Below are positions 1 to 13,900 of a DNA stretch of 64,000 bases, piece after piece. The notes beneath the pieces are model-generated. The model had not been told where the DNA came from. It made no database searches and was given only the letters and a program-made list of their open reading frames with translations. Position numbers and translations under genes: made by a program. This DNA is from Pogonophryne albipinna (taxonomy: Eukaryota > Chordata > Actinopteri > Perciformes > Artedidraconidae), in the NCBI GenBank assembly GCA_028583405.1, contig CM053246.1, positions 3,592,570 through 3,656,569 on the forward strand, read 5' to 3'. The first letter of the stretch is position 1; each line of letters opens with the position of its first letter.

Positions 1-908
1 TTTTATATGCACAAGTATGCTGGAGGACTATAATATTACTATAATAGTAGGATATTCTGCTCAACTCCAGTAAAAACATTACACACGGTTTGCATTGCTG
101 TAGAAAGATAAAGAAGAGCAAATGAGAAATAAGGAGTGTGGCCTGTACTACAAAGCAGGAATTAGGGTAACAGAGTGACTTCAGGGTTCAATATGCTGGT
201 TTTCAGTCCTACGGCTACGACTGTGGTTCACGTCTTACCGGGATAGATTGCCATGGTAATTTATGCTGAACACCTGACCTGCTACCTAGCCGGTTATGTT
301 TCAGATGAAAGATGAAAAAAGTAAATGGAGTTACACAATGACAAAACATGTGTATTTCAAGCTAAATGAACACAGTTTAAACTAAAAAATGCAGAAGGAA
401 CGGTTGTCAATAAATCCCCGATTTACTGTGTGGATGTGTAAATTAATATTACTGCCCAGCTGTGGAGGAAGCTGTAGTTACATTTGCGGTAAGCAGGCTT
501 ACTTCAATGTCTTATGATCACCCACAGCATAAGTAACTGTAGCAAAATAAAACAGAACAATGCGTTCAGTCTGCAGGAGAGACGTGTCACACCTATCACT
601 TGTCTGTGTCAGCTTTTTGAGCCTTATGTTGAAATACGTCAGATTGGGCATTTAGTGCTACAGAATGTATGCAGTATAAGCGTTGCATTATTTTATGTAT
701 TCCATGAGTAATTTAAAGACTTAGAAATAGCTTTACAAAAGCACACACACCGGGCAATAGATGCTAGACAGAAAAAGATATATGAAACGGGAAAAATAAA
801 CTACACACATTAGATTATGCTGCTGATTTGATGAACTTTTAAAAAGGTATTAAAGTAAACCTGCTCATCACATTAAATTATGTTTTTTTTATATTCATTT
901 CTGAGGAT

Positions 909-966
<58 letters not shown>

Positions 967-1306
967 GACTATATGTTTTGTAATTAAAGTAAGATCTGAA
1001 ACAGTGATATTATAAACCGTTAAATATTTTTTGCCAGCAGTATTTTTACTGAATTTTGCAGCTATATTGCTTTATGCCTGGATGATGTGTCTAACTCATG
1101 GATGTATAAGGTTTCATTTCGTATTTGTCTGCTATTATAGTTTACTCTTCATTTATTAAATATAACACTCTGCTGACAGTGAGCTTGTCCATGTTTGTGA
1201 TTGGTCAAATGCTGCTAACTCCTCCTCTTTCATGTGAACTCACTCGTAGCCACACTGAGAAAACCCTGGGTTGACTAACCAAGTTGATAACCAGCGTCCT
1301 AGTACA
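1..1306. other. farp2 intron, nothing coding seen
   Basis: This is AT-rich intronic DNA. It contains a (TAA)n microsatellite at about 909-965. No splice-bounded farp2 exon, RNA gene or bounded transposon was recognised. Confidence 0.5.
909..965. repeat. (TAA)n microsatellite
   Basis: An uninterrupted run of about 19 TAA units is visible directly in the sequence. Confidence 0.95.
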
Positions 1307-1314
1307 GGTTAGCA

Positions 1315-2338
1315 CAGGCATGGGCAAACTAAGGCCCGCGGGCCATATACGGCCCGTTGGGCTTTTGAATCCGGCCTGCCGAATATTGGTACAAAATTGT
1401 CCAAATGATAGTAAAGACCACATTCATTTTGCCTTTTTCCTGCAATACCCGGCATTTCAGTGTGATTCTGTTAATTTGACCTTACTTTAATAACCATCCG
1501 TTCACTGTTATTGACCATTGTGAAGAGGCAGATGTTTTCCTGTTGTTTTGTATTATTGCAGCTATCGGATGGAATCAATACATGGGCTACATGTGGCCAT
1601 CACAAGTAAAATCATAACGAAAACTACGCTGGTAAAATATGCGTGTAGAAAACGGCTTATGCCACAATATGATAGCAACAAGTAGTCAAGATAGTCTGAT
1701 TAGCTAACATCACCTGTAGAATGCCAGAGAAACTTTCATAACAGCGTTGTGATGCCAAACAGCTTTCAGACTAAAACACATTCACTGATGGGGATGGGGG
1801 ATATTTATCAGCTGCTTGTGTGACAGTCGGACAGTGAAAACTTTACAGCGGCCGCTGCCGCGAGTTAACGGGAGAATAAACTCAGGTAGACGAGCAGCAC
1901 TGCAGCGGGCGGTAATGCAGCTGAACCACATTAATAAACAATGCACCACGGCACTCTGGAGAAAGGTATAAGGTTGGAGAAGTAGTTATTTAATTTAATC
2001 TGGCTTCGTATAATTAAAAACTACCAGACGCAGTCCTCTATTGATGTTGTTGTGAGCGGTGTTGCGGAGAAAATCAGCGACGTAAAACACTGTGTGGGTC
2101 ATAAGAAGGCACGTAAACGGTTACGTCATGACGCAAACAATGACGCAATAATTCACCTCTGAATCTGCATCTGTAACAATGGGTGGACCAAAGAAAAGAA
2201 AAGTCAACATTGAGTGCCGAGTGTTTAATGAGGAGTGGACAGCTAAATATTTTTTCACCGATCTGCTACTGGCCCGGCCCGTCTGTTACATTTTAAAACT
2301 CATAGTGGCCCCCGGGCCAAAAGGTTTGCCCACCCCTG
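1315..2338 (+). mobile_element. hAT element with an N-terminal transposase remnant
   Basis: The terminal inverted repeats are CAGGCATGGGCAAACT and, at the other end, the complement of CAGGGGTGGGCAAACC. The flanking 8-bp TSD is GGTTAGCA (1307-1314) and GGTTAGCG (2339-2346), one mismatch. An ATG at 2179 opens MGGPKKRKVNIECRVF and then EEWTAKYFFTD, the usual start of Charlie-type hAT transposases, before running into the right end. The catalytic and dimerisation parts are deleted, so the copy is non-autonomous. Confidence 0.85.
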
Positions 2339-2582
2339 GGTTAGCGGGATGGTGTTTGTTAGGGTTGGCTAATAGATTAAACAAAGAAATCCAGGATATG
2401 TTGAACTGGCTTTGTAGTACAGGCCTAAGGGCAAATCGCATTATAAACAAACTTTGGCCTACTGACTGCCTTTGATGGTCGGCACTTAACTGACACTAAT
2501 AACCAATTTGCACGTTAGTTCCTGGAGAATAATTGTTTCGTTTTCCCATTAGGAAAGAAAGGAAACAGTTTCTGGTACATAC

Positions 2583-2687
2583 CCAGTTCATCTGCATGTT
2601 CTGAAACTCCAGGCCAAAGTAATCGCTCTCTATGAGGTTGCCTCTCAGGAAAACCTCAGTGAGCAGGAACTGTCCAATAGATTTTGG
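2583..2687 (-). CDS. farp2: farp2 exon 3: start of FERM F1 lobe
   Basis: This 105-nt exon (35 codons, phase 0 at both ends) is bounded by acceptor CTTTCAG (complement of 2688-2694) and donor GTATGT (complement of 2577-2582). It encodes [13 protein letters not shown], then [14 protein letters not shown] and ends MNW. The [11 protein letters not shown] block is diagnostic of the FERM F1 lobe and follows directly on the ...FFDID of the previous exon, as in mammalian FARP2. Confidence 0.88.
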
Positions 2688-5600
2688 CTGAAAGAAAAAA
2701 CAGGGAAGAATTTATCTTTTTTTCATTAGAATGCAGAACAAGCCAGTTTATTAACAACCTAGTGTGATTAAAAACATTACAATGAAGAACTAATGTTACT
2801 TCATGTATGTTTTATGGCTGCCTCCTTTATGTTCCATCTGTCAATTCACGTCGTTTCCATGACTGTGATGAGTAAGGAAACTGCAGAAATGTGTCCTACT
2901 ATACATTATAACGTTTCTGGGCCCTGAACAGAGTGAGGAAATCTGCCATAGTTTACCTTCCCTACGCTCTGGGGTTGGTTTTCACTAAACGAAGAACTAA
3001 TTACTATGTACCAAGAACACACTGCACTTGAGGTTTGGAATCCTAGCCTGTGACTTTTTGAGAAAATGATAGCCTAAAACATCTGGTTGTAATGTAAAAT
3101 AGTATTTTTAAAAAGCCATATAAAAATAACTGCTTTCATTGGCTAAAACATTACAACTCAAAGAGCAGCAGGAGATTTACTGTAGCTAGTCTTTTCATTA
3201 CCTTGATACAATCACATGTTCTGCATTCACACAAATGAATTGCAGGTGAAACCTACCGACACAACATCCATAAATGAAGGAGTCTCTTGTAAAATGCCCC
3301 TTTTTCCGTGTCCGATTACAGCTGATCCCAACCAGAGATCCAACTGGGTGTGTTAAAACACTTTGTCTAGGTTGCCTTTGAGTGGAGGCCAAACATAGAA
3401 TCCAGGCATCATAGGAAAATATAAAAGAAATATACCAGGGGCCAAATGTAAGGAACATTTCTGAGGTATTATGTTTCAGTTTGACATGGTCAGTGGAGTT
3501 TAGTGAATGTCAACAAAGAGTCAAAATAATCATAAACCGAGCTCTAAACTGATGGAACCAATGTCTCCAGTGCTGCGTGAACAACGTTATTAGGGCAAAA
3601 CCACATATTCCCTGTGGATTGAGACATTTCCCTCAGATAATCTCTGCTCTCCCTTGAATGTTTGACAATGTTCAATGTTACAATTAAGGGTAAAGCCTGG
3701 ATAAATTCAGGCCTAACTTCGTTTGAACTGCAGAGTGGAAGCATAAATAGCACGTTTAACAAACAGGCATAATTAGCCTTTTTCTGGGAAATTCATGAAA
3801 AAATATATCCACCTCCTACGTCATAAGGTGGATATATATTTTTTTTTTTAAACAAGCTGTGAAAGGGCATTTGAATTGAAAAGAAAACGGTCATAAACCG
3901 AAGGCAGATTAGGCAGTTGTTGTAGTGTAGCCCTCCTTTGTGTAATTCATTAACCCTCTGCAGGAATGTCAAACTACATTTACAGCGCTCTTGAGGGAGA
4001 GTGAAATCCTCCTCTAATACTTTCAGCTTCCACAATCTCAGAGGGAGGGATGACAGAATGCTGTCAGACGGCTGCAAAAAAGGACAACCTTCATCTTCAC
4101 ATCTTCTGCATGAATATACAGAAAGTATCGAGAGACTGAATCTACCAAATGTCATATTCATAATTCTTTATCTCACTGCAGAGTTGCAGTTTTCCTTCAG
4201 ATAACTTCCTCTTTCTGCTGACCTCATTGGCTTATCTGTGAGTGCAATCAGTTTTGGTGTACATTGTAGGCACACAGTTGTTATACCACGCTAAATATGC
4301 TGGGCATTTTTGCATTCAAGAGCAGTATCAACAAGTGAGGAGAGAGAGAAATAATTCCATATGAAAAAGGCAATGAGCTCATAATTAAATGTTTAGCAAC
4401 AAAATCACAAGCGCATGTGTAAACATCACAGAAATGTATTTCATCTATGGAGGGAGTGAGCACCCGTCATGCTAGAGAAGGTGGAGGGATATCTATTAAT
4501 ATGAATAATAATACACACATTGTAACATGCAACAAAATATTATCTGGGATATTTCATAATAAATTTAAGTTTTTATATCCAGATTGACAGAGAATTAACA
4601 TTCAAATATTAGTTCTTATTTTCTGATGAATAGTCAGATAACACAAGCAACTTAAACATAGGTAGCTTGGGCTTTGGAAAATTCTCACTACTTATAAACT
4701 AAAACGATAATTCGGTTTAAAAACGTATAGCAAAAACAGATAGACTGAACAATTGATACAAAATAAGAAAAGAAAAGTGTTTAGTTTGCATCAGTATTAA
4801 TGACCAATGATAGTTTCTTAATGTTGAAGTGTTCAAATCTTCTGAAAGTCACCCAAACAAATGTTGTGCGATATCTTTTCCCAACCCGGTCTTTAACCAT
4901 AATCTTAATCCATTCTGCCATGCAAGCCTAATGTGTCACACACCAGTGGGCGTGGTAGTCCTACAAATCCATCTGGCATTTCCAATTCAAGCGTATCTGT
5001 GATGTGACACTGAGATCACATGCAGTTTGTTCACACAAAACTTGCGGTAAGGAAGGACCGCAGTCTCATCTCAGAGCTCTAACATTAAGTCAGGCCAGTG
5101 GGTCACCCAATCAAGCAGCAGGGATTATCACTAACAGATGTTTCGCTGGGAGACAAATCTTCCCGTGTGTGTGTGTTTTTCAAGGTTTTTTATTTGTCAT
5201 ACGAACATAGCAACAGTGTAGTTATGATGATGAAAATCTTAGGCCACAGGCTCCTCCAACAGTGCAACACAATAAAACAGAAAAATATAGTGCAGGTAAA
5301 TAGTAAATACAAAAAGAAAAATAGTTTTAAAAAAGTGAAATAGTGCAATAAGAGTCTATATGCAAGTTATTGGAATGATATCTTAGGTACATAGATAAAT
5401 AATTTCGAAGTAGCAGCCAGATGAATGTTATGGATGTTGTTTCAACAGTTCAGGTGTTTAACAGTCTTATTGCCTGTGGGATGAAACTGTCCCTGAGTCA
5501 ATAAATCAATCAATGTTTATTTATATAGCCCAATATCACAAATGTTACATTTGTCTCAGTGGACTTCACAGTTTGTACAGAATATCAGTATGACAATACG

Positions 5601-8600
5601 ACACCCTCTGTCCTTAGACCCTCACATCGTACAAGGAAAAACTTCCAGAGAAAACCCACAGTTTAAAGGGGAACATGGGAGAAACTTCAGGGAGAGCAAC
5701 AGAGGAGGGATCCCTCTCCCAGGACAACACACTCTCACTCCATAATCGTCCAGGAGCGACGATTGGTCAGGGTCCCGTGGCGACGTGCAGTTGTGACGCT
5801 CCTAGGCTCCTTCAGCTTCATAAAGGGATGCAAATAGCTTTCAACTGATTTCAATGTATTCCCATCTGCAGCGGGATTTGACGCTCATGGAAGCACGGCA
5901 TTTGTTTGTGTCGGCTGCCTTTAAAGGCAATGTGAGCGTCCATTCCCTTTGGATAACGGAGAATTGTACACCCGGAAGTAAGTATTCCCCTTACTGTCGA
6001 TTGATTTTACAGTGATATCTGCACTACTCATCGACTAAAAAACACCAGATTATCCTTGTTAATTACACATCATTGATTGGTTTAAATTGTGTGCAATGCT
6101 TTTGTATTTTTCCCCTTCGATTCGGAGAAACAAATATTTTTTCGGAGTAAAGGATGGCAGAAGACACTACACTACCCAGAATCCCCAGCTATCGTTTAGG
6201 ACTACACCATGTACTCTGTTTGACAAGCCCCGTGATTAGTTCTCAAGCTCTGTGATTGGTTGACCTCCAACTGCAATTCCATTCATTCCAATGGCTGGTG
6301 TCTATGTCACCTGATCTTCAAATTTCTCCCTGCAGAAAAAAAAACATGGCCGAACTTCGTTTTATTCTCGGTGGAAAATGCCTATTTTAAAGTTAGTTTG
6401 GCCATTAAAATGCATTTTGATGTCATTTGATGCGAGAACTATGAGTTGTTATTTCAGATTACGTGTGCAGTGGATGTACATGATCTTTAGTTTGCTAGTT
6501 ATTATGAAGATTACTTCAGGAAATTGTGTCCATACAACATTTTCATTGTTACCAAGGTGGTTGCTAGGGACGCTGCTATCAATATTATTTCTGTTATGTT
6601 GTGTAACTGTTTAATGGCGTTATCTTTATTGCTACCCCCTTCCCCGTCAATGTATAGTGTTGGTCCACAGCGCAAACGTATTAGTTTAACACAATCCGCA
6701 TCTAAAATTGTGGCATAGATACGTTATTTTCCCCTGTGCAATTCTCCATTTACTCAACAAAAACACATAATTATCCTTGTGTTTATTTATTTGTTTGATT
6801 AATAAACACAAGTTGAAGTCTGTCAGGACCGAGGGTCGGAGCAGCTCATTTGCTTTAGAGAATATTACACCCGGAAGTAAGTATTCTCTCCGCTTCGCTT
6901 GACAAACCCCGCGATCGTCCTCAAGCTCTGTGATTGGAGAGTGTGCTCCGAGGGTTAAGCACAGACTGTCCAAAACTGGATTTGAACGGGTCCATGTTCT
7001 CTATCTATGGCACGTCTCTACTGGGAGTTGTAGTTTTAAAAGACGTTTTCGTATTTCCCATAATAAGAAGTTGCCTGTATTAAACTGTGTACATCCCTGG
7101 AGGTTTAGGGGATAGGAAACACTCACATTTAAAACATAAAATTAATAAATGGGTGAAAATTGCTTGTGCCCATAATGGGCAGCATTAATATATACCCACA
7201 TGCCAGCTAAGGTCAGAAGAGCTTTATTTAACAGCTGGTCTTATGTCTGTGACCCCTCCTGTTGTTCATTGATAAGCCTGAAACATGCACTTGTCAAGGT
7301 TCAGAGGCACATTTAGCAAATATGGCAGTAGCCATCGATCATCTTAAGATAAGATACTTTATTGATCCTAAGTTGGAAACATTTGCGTTACATCAGCATG
7401 TGTAACAGTTGTAAATATGCAGTGGTGTTTATTTGTAAATCATTTAGAATAATCACACAAATTCTGTGTTTTATATTGAATAATTCTGTGTTCTTTATTT
7501 ATTGATTGTTCAATACCTGACAAGGCCGGAGATGAAATATCTACATACATCTTATAAGAGTATAATACATATGTATAATATCAGTTAAAATAAGTGCTTC
7601 AACATAGTTAACATTGCTGGAGGTATGCACAAATATTGATAGATGTCTTGTAATGCACTATTGAGGAACCTGCGACCCAAGTTTTCATTCAATGCATAAC
7701 TACACCATAGTTGTGTAGGCCTATATGATATGTCAATAAACCTTAGAAAATCTTGAAAGGGATGTGCTGATATATTTATGATCCACGTCACGTTTTCAGT
7801 TCCTCATGTTTGTCTAGAAGTCTTCTCATCAGGGCTCTATAAATACAGAACTACGGCAGATATTGAATGCAGCCGAACCGTGTATTACAATGCCGTTATG
7901 TGATGACTTTCAAAGAGAAAAGCAAGCACACTCGGAATAAAGTATCATTTTATTTTTTTTAAATGTTTTCGGTCTGTTTCCGGTATTTGTTTATGACTAT
8001 GTGATGTGAGATGTGAGACTGGAATTGCACAGGGGAAAATAACGTATCTATGCCACAATTTTAGATGCGGCTTGTGTTAAACTAATACGTTTGCGCTGTG
8101 GACCAACACTATACATTGACGGGGAAGGGGGTAGCAATAAAGATAACACCATTAAACAGTTACACAACATAACAGAAATAATATTGATAGCAGCGTCCCT
8201 AGCAACCACCTTGGTAACAATGAAAACGTTGTATGGACACAATTTCCTGAAGTAATCTTCGTAATAACTAGCAAACTAAAGATCATGTACATCCACTGCA
8301 CACATAATCTGAAATAACAACTCATATTTCTCGCATCAAATGACATCAAAACGCATTTTAATGGCCAAACTAACTTTAAAATGGACATTTTCCACCGAGA
8401 ATAAAACGAAGTTCGGCCATGTTTTTTTTTCTTCTGCAGGGAGAAATTTGAAGATCACGTGACATAGACGCCAGCCATTGGAATGAATGGAATTGCAGTT
8501 GGAGGTCAACCAATCACAGAGCTTGAGAACTAATCACGGGGCTTGTCAAACAGAGTACATGGTGTAGTCCTAAACGATAGCTGGGGATTCTGGGTAGTGT

Positions 8601-10826
8601 AGTGTCTTCTGCCATCCTTTACTCCGAAAAAATATTTGTTTCTCCGAATCGAAGGGGAAAAATACAAAAGCATTGCACACAATTTAAACCAATCAATGAT
8701 GTGTAATTAACAAGGATAATCTGGTGTTTTTTAGTCGATGAGTAGTGCAGATATCACTGTAAAATCAATCGACAGTAAGGGGAATACTTACTTCCGGGTG
8801 TACAATTCTCCGTTATCCAATGAGAATGGACGCTCACATTGCCTTTAAGGGCAGCTGACACAAACGAATGCCGTGCTTCCATGAGCGTCAAATCCCGCCG
8901 CAGATGGGAATACATTGCAATCAGTTGAAAGCTATTTGCGTCCCTTTATGAAGCTGAAGGAGCCAAGGAGAGTCACAACTGGACGCCACGGGACCCTGAC
9001 CAAACGTCGCTCCTGGACGATTATGGAGTGAGAGTGTGTTGCCCAGGACGGACAGACAGACGTGTGTAAATTGAAAAGATAATATATTTGCAACATAGGT
9101 AGTCCAAATGTTTGGAAATGCATGTGTGTATAATAGGAAGATGAATCCACGAGGATATCCATCCAGGACCACAGCCACGACTCAAGATCCAGGGCTCGCG
9201 ATCCAGGACACAGGACCGCAGCAACAGGATCATCCATGACTCCGGATCCCGGCGTATATTGACACCAAAAAGAAAGACATTTGAGGAAGCTGGGTTAATC
9301 GGAACATGAGAGTCCACAGGTATAGTCTGGTGGTTTTAGTCCTGATGCTGCGGTAACGCCTGCCAGACGGCAGCAGACAGAACAGTTTGTGGCTGGGGTG
9401 ATGGGGGTCTTTGATAATCCTGAGGGATTTCTTCCTGAGCCGCTGGGAGTAAAGGTCCTCCATGGATGGCAGCTCCGTCCTGGTGATGTGCTGTGCAGTT
9501 TTCACCACCCTCTGTAAAGCCTTACAATTGAGGGCGGTGCAGCTGCTGTACCAGGCCGTGATGCAGCCAGTCAGGATGCTCTCTATGGTGCACCTGTAGG
9601 AGTTCAGGATCCTCTCTATGGTGCACCTGTAGAAGGTCAGGATGCTCTCTATGGTGCACCTGTAGAAGGTCAGGATGCTCTCTATGGTGCACCTGTAGAA
9701 GGTCAGGATGCTCTCTATGGTGCACCTGTAGAAGGTCAGGATGCTCTCTATGGTGCACCTGTAGAAGGTCAGGATCCTCTCTATGGTGCACCTGTAGAAG
9801 GTCAGGGTCCTCTCTATGGTGCACCACCTGTAGAAGTTGCAGAGTATCCTGGAGTCCATGTTGAACCTCCTCAGCCTGTGGAGGAAGAGCAGCCGCTGTT
9901 GAGCTGTTTTGGTGATGGTGGTGGTGTGAAGAGTCCATGTCAGGTCCTCAGTGATGAGTCCATGTCAGGTCCTCAGTGATGAGTCCATGTCAGGTCCTCA
10001 GTGATGGTCCATGTCAGGTCCTCAGTGATGAGTCCATGTCAGGTCCTCAGTGATGAGTCCATGTCAGGTCCTCAGTGATGAGTCCATGTCAGGTCCTCAG
10101 TGATGAGTCCATGTCAGGTCCTCAGTGATGAGTCCATGTCAGGTCCTCAGTGATGAGTCCATGTCAGGTCCTCAGTGATGTGGACACAGAGGAACCTGAA
10201 GCTGCTGACTCTCCACCTTAGTCCCATTGATGGTGATGGGGGCGTGTCCCTCTCTCTGCTGCTTCCTGTAATCCACAATCAGCTCCTTGGTTTTGCTGAC
10301 GTTGAGATGGAGGTTGTTATCCTGGCACCAAGATATCAGGTTTTCGACCTCCTCTCTGTACGCCGTGTCGTCGCCGTCGGTGATCTGGCCGATGACGGTC
10401 GTGTCGTCAGCAAACTTCACGATGGTGTTGGAGCTGTGTGTGGCCACGCAGTCGTGTGTGAACAGGGAGTAGAGGAGAGGGCTGAGCATGCAGCTTTGAG
10501 GGGCTCCGGTGTTGAGGATCAGGGTGGCGGATGTAATGTTTCCCACCCGCACGCCTGGGGTCTGCCCGTCAGGAAGTTCAGGACCCAATCACAAAGGGGG
10601 CTGTTGAGCCAGAGGTCTCTGAGCTTGATGACCAGCTTGGAGGGCACAATGGTGTTGAAAGCTGAACTATAGTCAATGAACAGCATTCTCACATATGTGT
10701 TCCTCTGGTCCAGGTGTGAGAGGGCAGTGTGGATGGTGAGGGCTATGGCGTCGTCTGTGGACCTGTTTGCTTTGTAGGCAAACTGCAGGGGGTCCAGAGA
10801 GTCAGGGAGGGAGGAGGTGATGAAGT

Positions 10827-10900
<74 letters not shown>

Positions 10901-13900
10901 GAAAAGCAGCCAGCTTTCAAATGGGAGGACTGCCCTTCTCATGTACAGGGAAGGATCAACAAAAACACAGGTAAACCAAATATCCAGCCGTATTTTCAGC
11001 TCAAGGGCTTGGGTGTACCTCGCACGACAGGTTAGGCATGGTACAGCAAACAGCAGTTGATACTCCCCAGTCACCAGTGAATGGCAGTGAGACAGCCGGG
11101 GTGTGTTGGGGCTTGTTTTTAGCACGGTGGGATGCACATTGTAAAGGCCTTGCCACCAGGAGATTTCCTGCAGACATGCATTAGAAATCCCTGCACGCCT
11201 GAGGCCACTTTCACAAGTCTGCTAGGAGACATTTCAAAAGATCAGCAGGTCCTTTGATGCTTTTCTTTACTTGCTGGCATTTTCTCATATTAATCGTCAG
11301 TGCAACATTCTTTTTCACTAACCTGGTTTCAGGACACCACTGTGTCCAGTTGGCCAGAGCATTTGTTGGCAGATAAACATTACACGGTGGTATTCAGGAT
11401 CAGGTGTTTTAATGTGCCGCTGCTCACGTCAGCTGTGTAACCCCGATACTTTCCAAACTAATCTCCAAAACACACAAAGAAAAGATCGGTGGGACCACTT
11501 TGAGTGACAGCCAGTATTCCCAGCGGCACAATTAAGTATTGGTTATGACAGTAGATATGAGTAACTTAGGGCTTCAACTAATGACTTTTTCCTCATCGAT
11601 CAATCTGCTCATTGTTTTCTACATTATTTGTTTATTCAGTAAAATAATTAAGGTTGTCAGTCCAAAACAAATATATTCACTACAAATCTCCATATGAGAG
11701 TGGCTGAAAACAGTATTTCCTGCTATTTTTGCACAAGGAATTGTTTAACTATTAATACCTCTAACCAAAAAATGTAAACCATTAGTACCAAAAGAATTAT
11801 TCTGTGGATCGAAGAGTCCAGAGCACATGAAACTAGCCCTTCTGTGAACAGCTTCTAGATTGTTTAGCTACTTCAGTACACAGTGGGGTAGTGTGAGGGC
11901 TTTGCACAGATGGGAGCCGAGTGCTCAGCTGTAGTAGCTTTAATGAAGAGCAAGAGTAGTCCTTTTGTGAGCACACACATGAAACAGATGCTCCCTCTAA
12001 TGCCATATATATATTGTTATGCCCAAGTATACTAGTATGTTATTTACTTGCTATTGCAGGATGCTAAAGAACTATGAAAACAGCAGAATCTGTCTTTCAA
12101 ACTTTTCCCATCTTATAGTCTATCTTCACACAAACAGTGCAAAGACTAAAACAGCTCAAACATATTACCACGAGTTTCATCAACTCAAACACTGCTACAG
12201 CCCAGTGCTTGAAATTCCAAACTTTTTGCAGGGCTTCACTTCTGTGTGCCTCCCCTCCCCCACCACCCTGGCTCAAACATTGTACTGGCCATGACTGCTC
12301 CCTCTGAACTGCTCTTTACACCACTGCCCCTCCACCCCCCCCAACTCGCTTGGTTGTCAACCTTGCTATTTATGTGCTTGTTTGCCAACACTAAAAGCAA
12401 AGCCTGCCCGATTCCCTCCCATTCATACCCCCGACTGTACTGCATTTTCACACAGCTAGGGTCTACATCCCACCATCGGCCCTCTTTGCGAGTTTTGGGC
12501 TGGAAGTTAAGGCCTGCGAAGGGGCTGGCTGCTTTGGACAAAAGGAGCCTGTGTTTCCCAGCCCTGCCTCCCTGTCCAGAAACCACAAGGCTGATCTTTC
12601 TCCTGTGCTGGCTGTGGGAGGGGCCTCTGTGGACAAGAGCCCTGCAGAGAGCAAATGTCTGCTGGGATGACTGAGAGGGGTACCTGCAGCAGGACCAAAG
12701 ATCAAAGAGCTCTGATCTGATTTGTCTGCTGCAGCTCCATATTACAGACAATATATCACCATAAATGCACGTATTCAGATCACAGCATATGTAAATACGG
12801 TTCAACATTATCATGAGAGGAAAGCTGTGATGTGTAATAGGTTCAAAAGTAAAGAGCATGACAAAGAGCCAGAACAAATTGTGTTCTATTATCAAAGTTT
12901 AATCATCGCTTTTACATTTGAACTGTAAATGCAATATTGACGTTAACAGAATTCCTTCAAACGCACAGCAAACGATAAATATTCTTGATTTTAACAGATA
13001 TTTATAATAACTTAAATTTGGATCATGATTATATAATACGGTCTGCTTCACATCTGATGTGAGAGCCTGAAGACCATCAAACAAGAGGGGTGTGATTATG
13101 TAGATGCAACACTAGAGTAAAAAGGAAATCAAGCAGTATATACTAAATCAAGCATTTACCTCCCCATGAAAACCCTGGCAACACATTTTTGACACTGCTG
13201 TATTTGTGCACAATATATAGTTAGAGTGGCAGGTATTGGCAGATGATAACGTCTTTATATAAATGTATAAAGGCAGCAGGGCAATAAAACTGCCACAATG
13301 AAGGGAGGGAGTTGCTTTAAGGCCAAAACTATTTCAAGCATTTAACACTCCAATTTTGTATCTATTTTTACATACAGCATGCATGAGGAACAATAACAAT
13401 GTAGGAAAAGTTATGGTTCTTCATTCTTTTGAGGTCACATTTACTTAAAATAAATGATATAGCACACAGGGAGATGTTTAAGTGAACATTAAAGTTTAAC
13501 AGATCATGTGGATGTACATCTCTGCAGCCACTCTGTGTGCATAGACATCAACACGTTACTCACATCAGCCCATAACTCATATGAATGTACAGCAACATTA
13601 GGCAATGTTGGGCCGTGGTGGTGAACAACAGAGCTTCTCAGAGGCCATCTTGTTCTTGACAAAGTGCAGTCTGCTTGACAACAGGATTGCCGTCATTCCC
13701 CCTTTGCAGCCATGTATTTCTGTCACCTCATATCAACACCTCACTAGCTCACTTTGACCAGGCCCAGTTCAGTTATCAAATATAAAACAACATTTCTACA
13801 TAAAACTGAACAAAAACATATTTCCTCTTGACTGAGCATCAAAGGATCCAAATAAACTTGTGTCCGTCACATTCTATTAGCTTAAGACTGTGGGACAACA

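Larger units (their letters stand above)
5185..10825 (-). mobile_element. CR1/Rex-type LINE (FADDTT reverse transcriptase), 5'-truncated and split by insertions
   Basis: The parts on the minus strand are reverse transcriptase from about 10825 to 9327 and the final codons plus 3' UTR at about 5497-5185. Visible blocks include [16 protein letters not shown], the catalytic FADDTTVIG and [14 protein letters not shown]. The protein stops at ...TKTTRL near 9327 and resumes at about 5490 as [14 protein letters not shown] and a stop, so one reading frame was interrupted by a later insertion (5499-9326). Two tandem-repeat expansions (33-bp and 25-bp) lie inside the RT region, and a (TG)n tract sits at its 5' edge. 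The frame is broken several times, so the copy is dead. Confidence 0.8.

Noticed and set aside
9522..9938. A 138-codon frame of [11 protein letters not shown] repeats
   Set aside because: It is the out-of-frame reading of the 33-bp array in the LINE RT gene.
12236..12895. A 219-codon minus-strand open frame and overlapping plus frames
   Set aside because: No recognisable domain, no conserved motif and no splice logic. GC-rich intronic sequence explains the openness.
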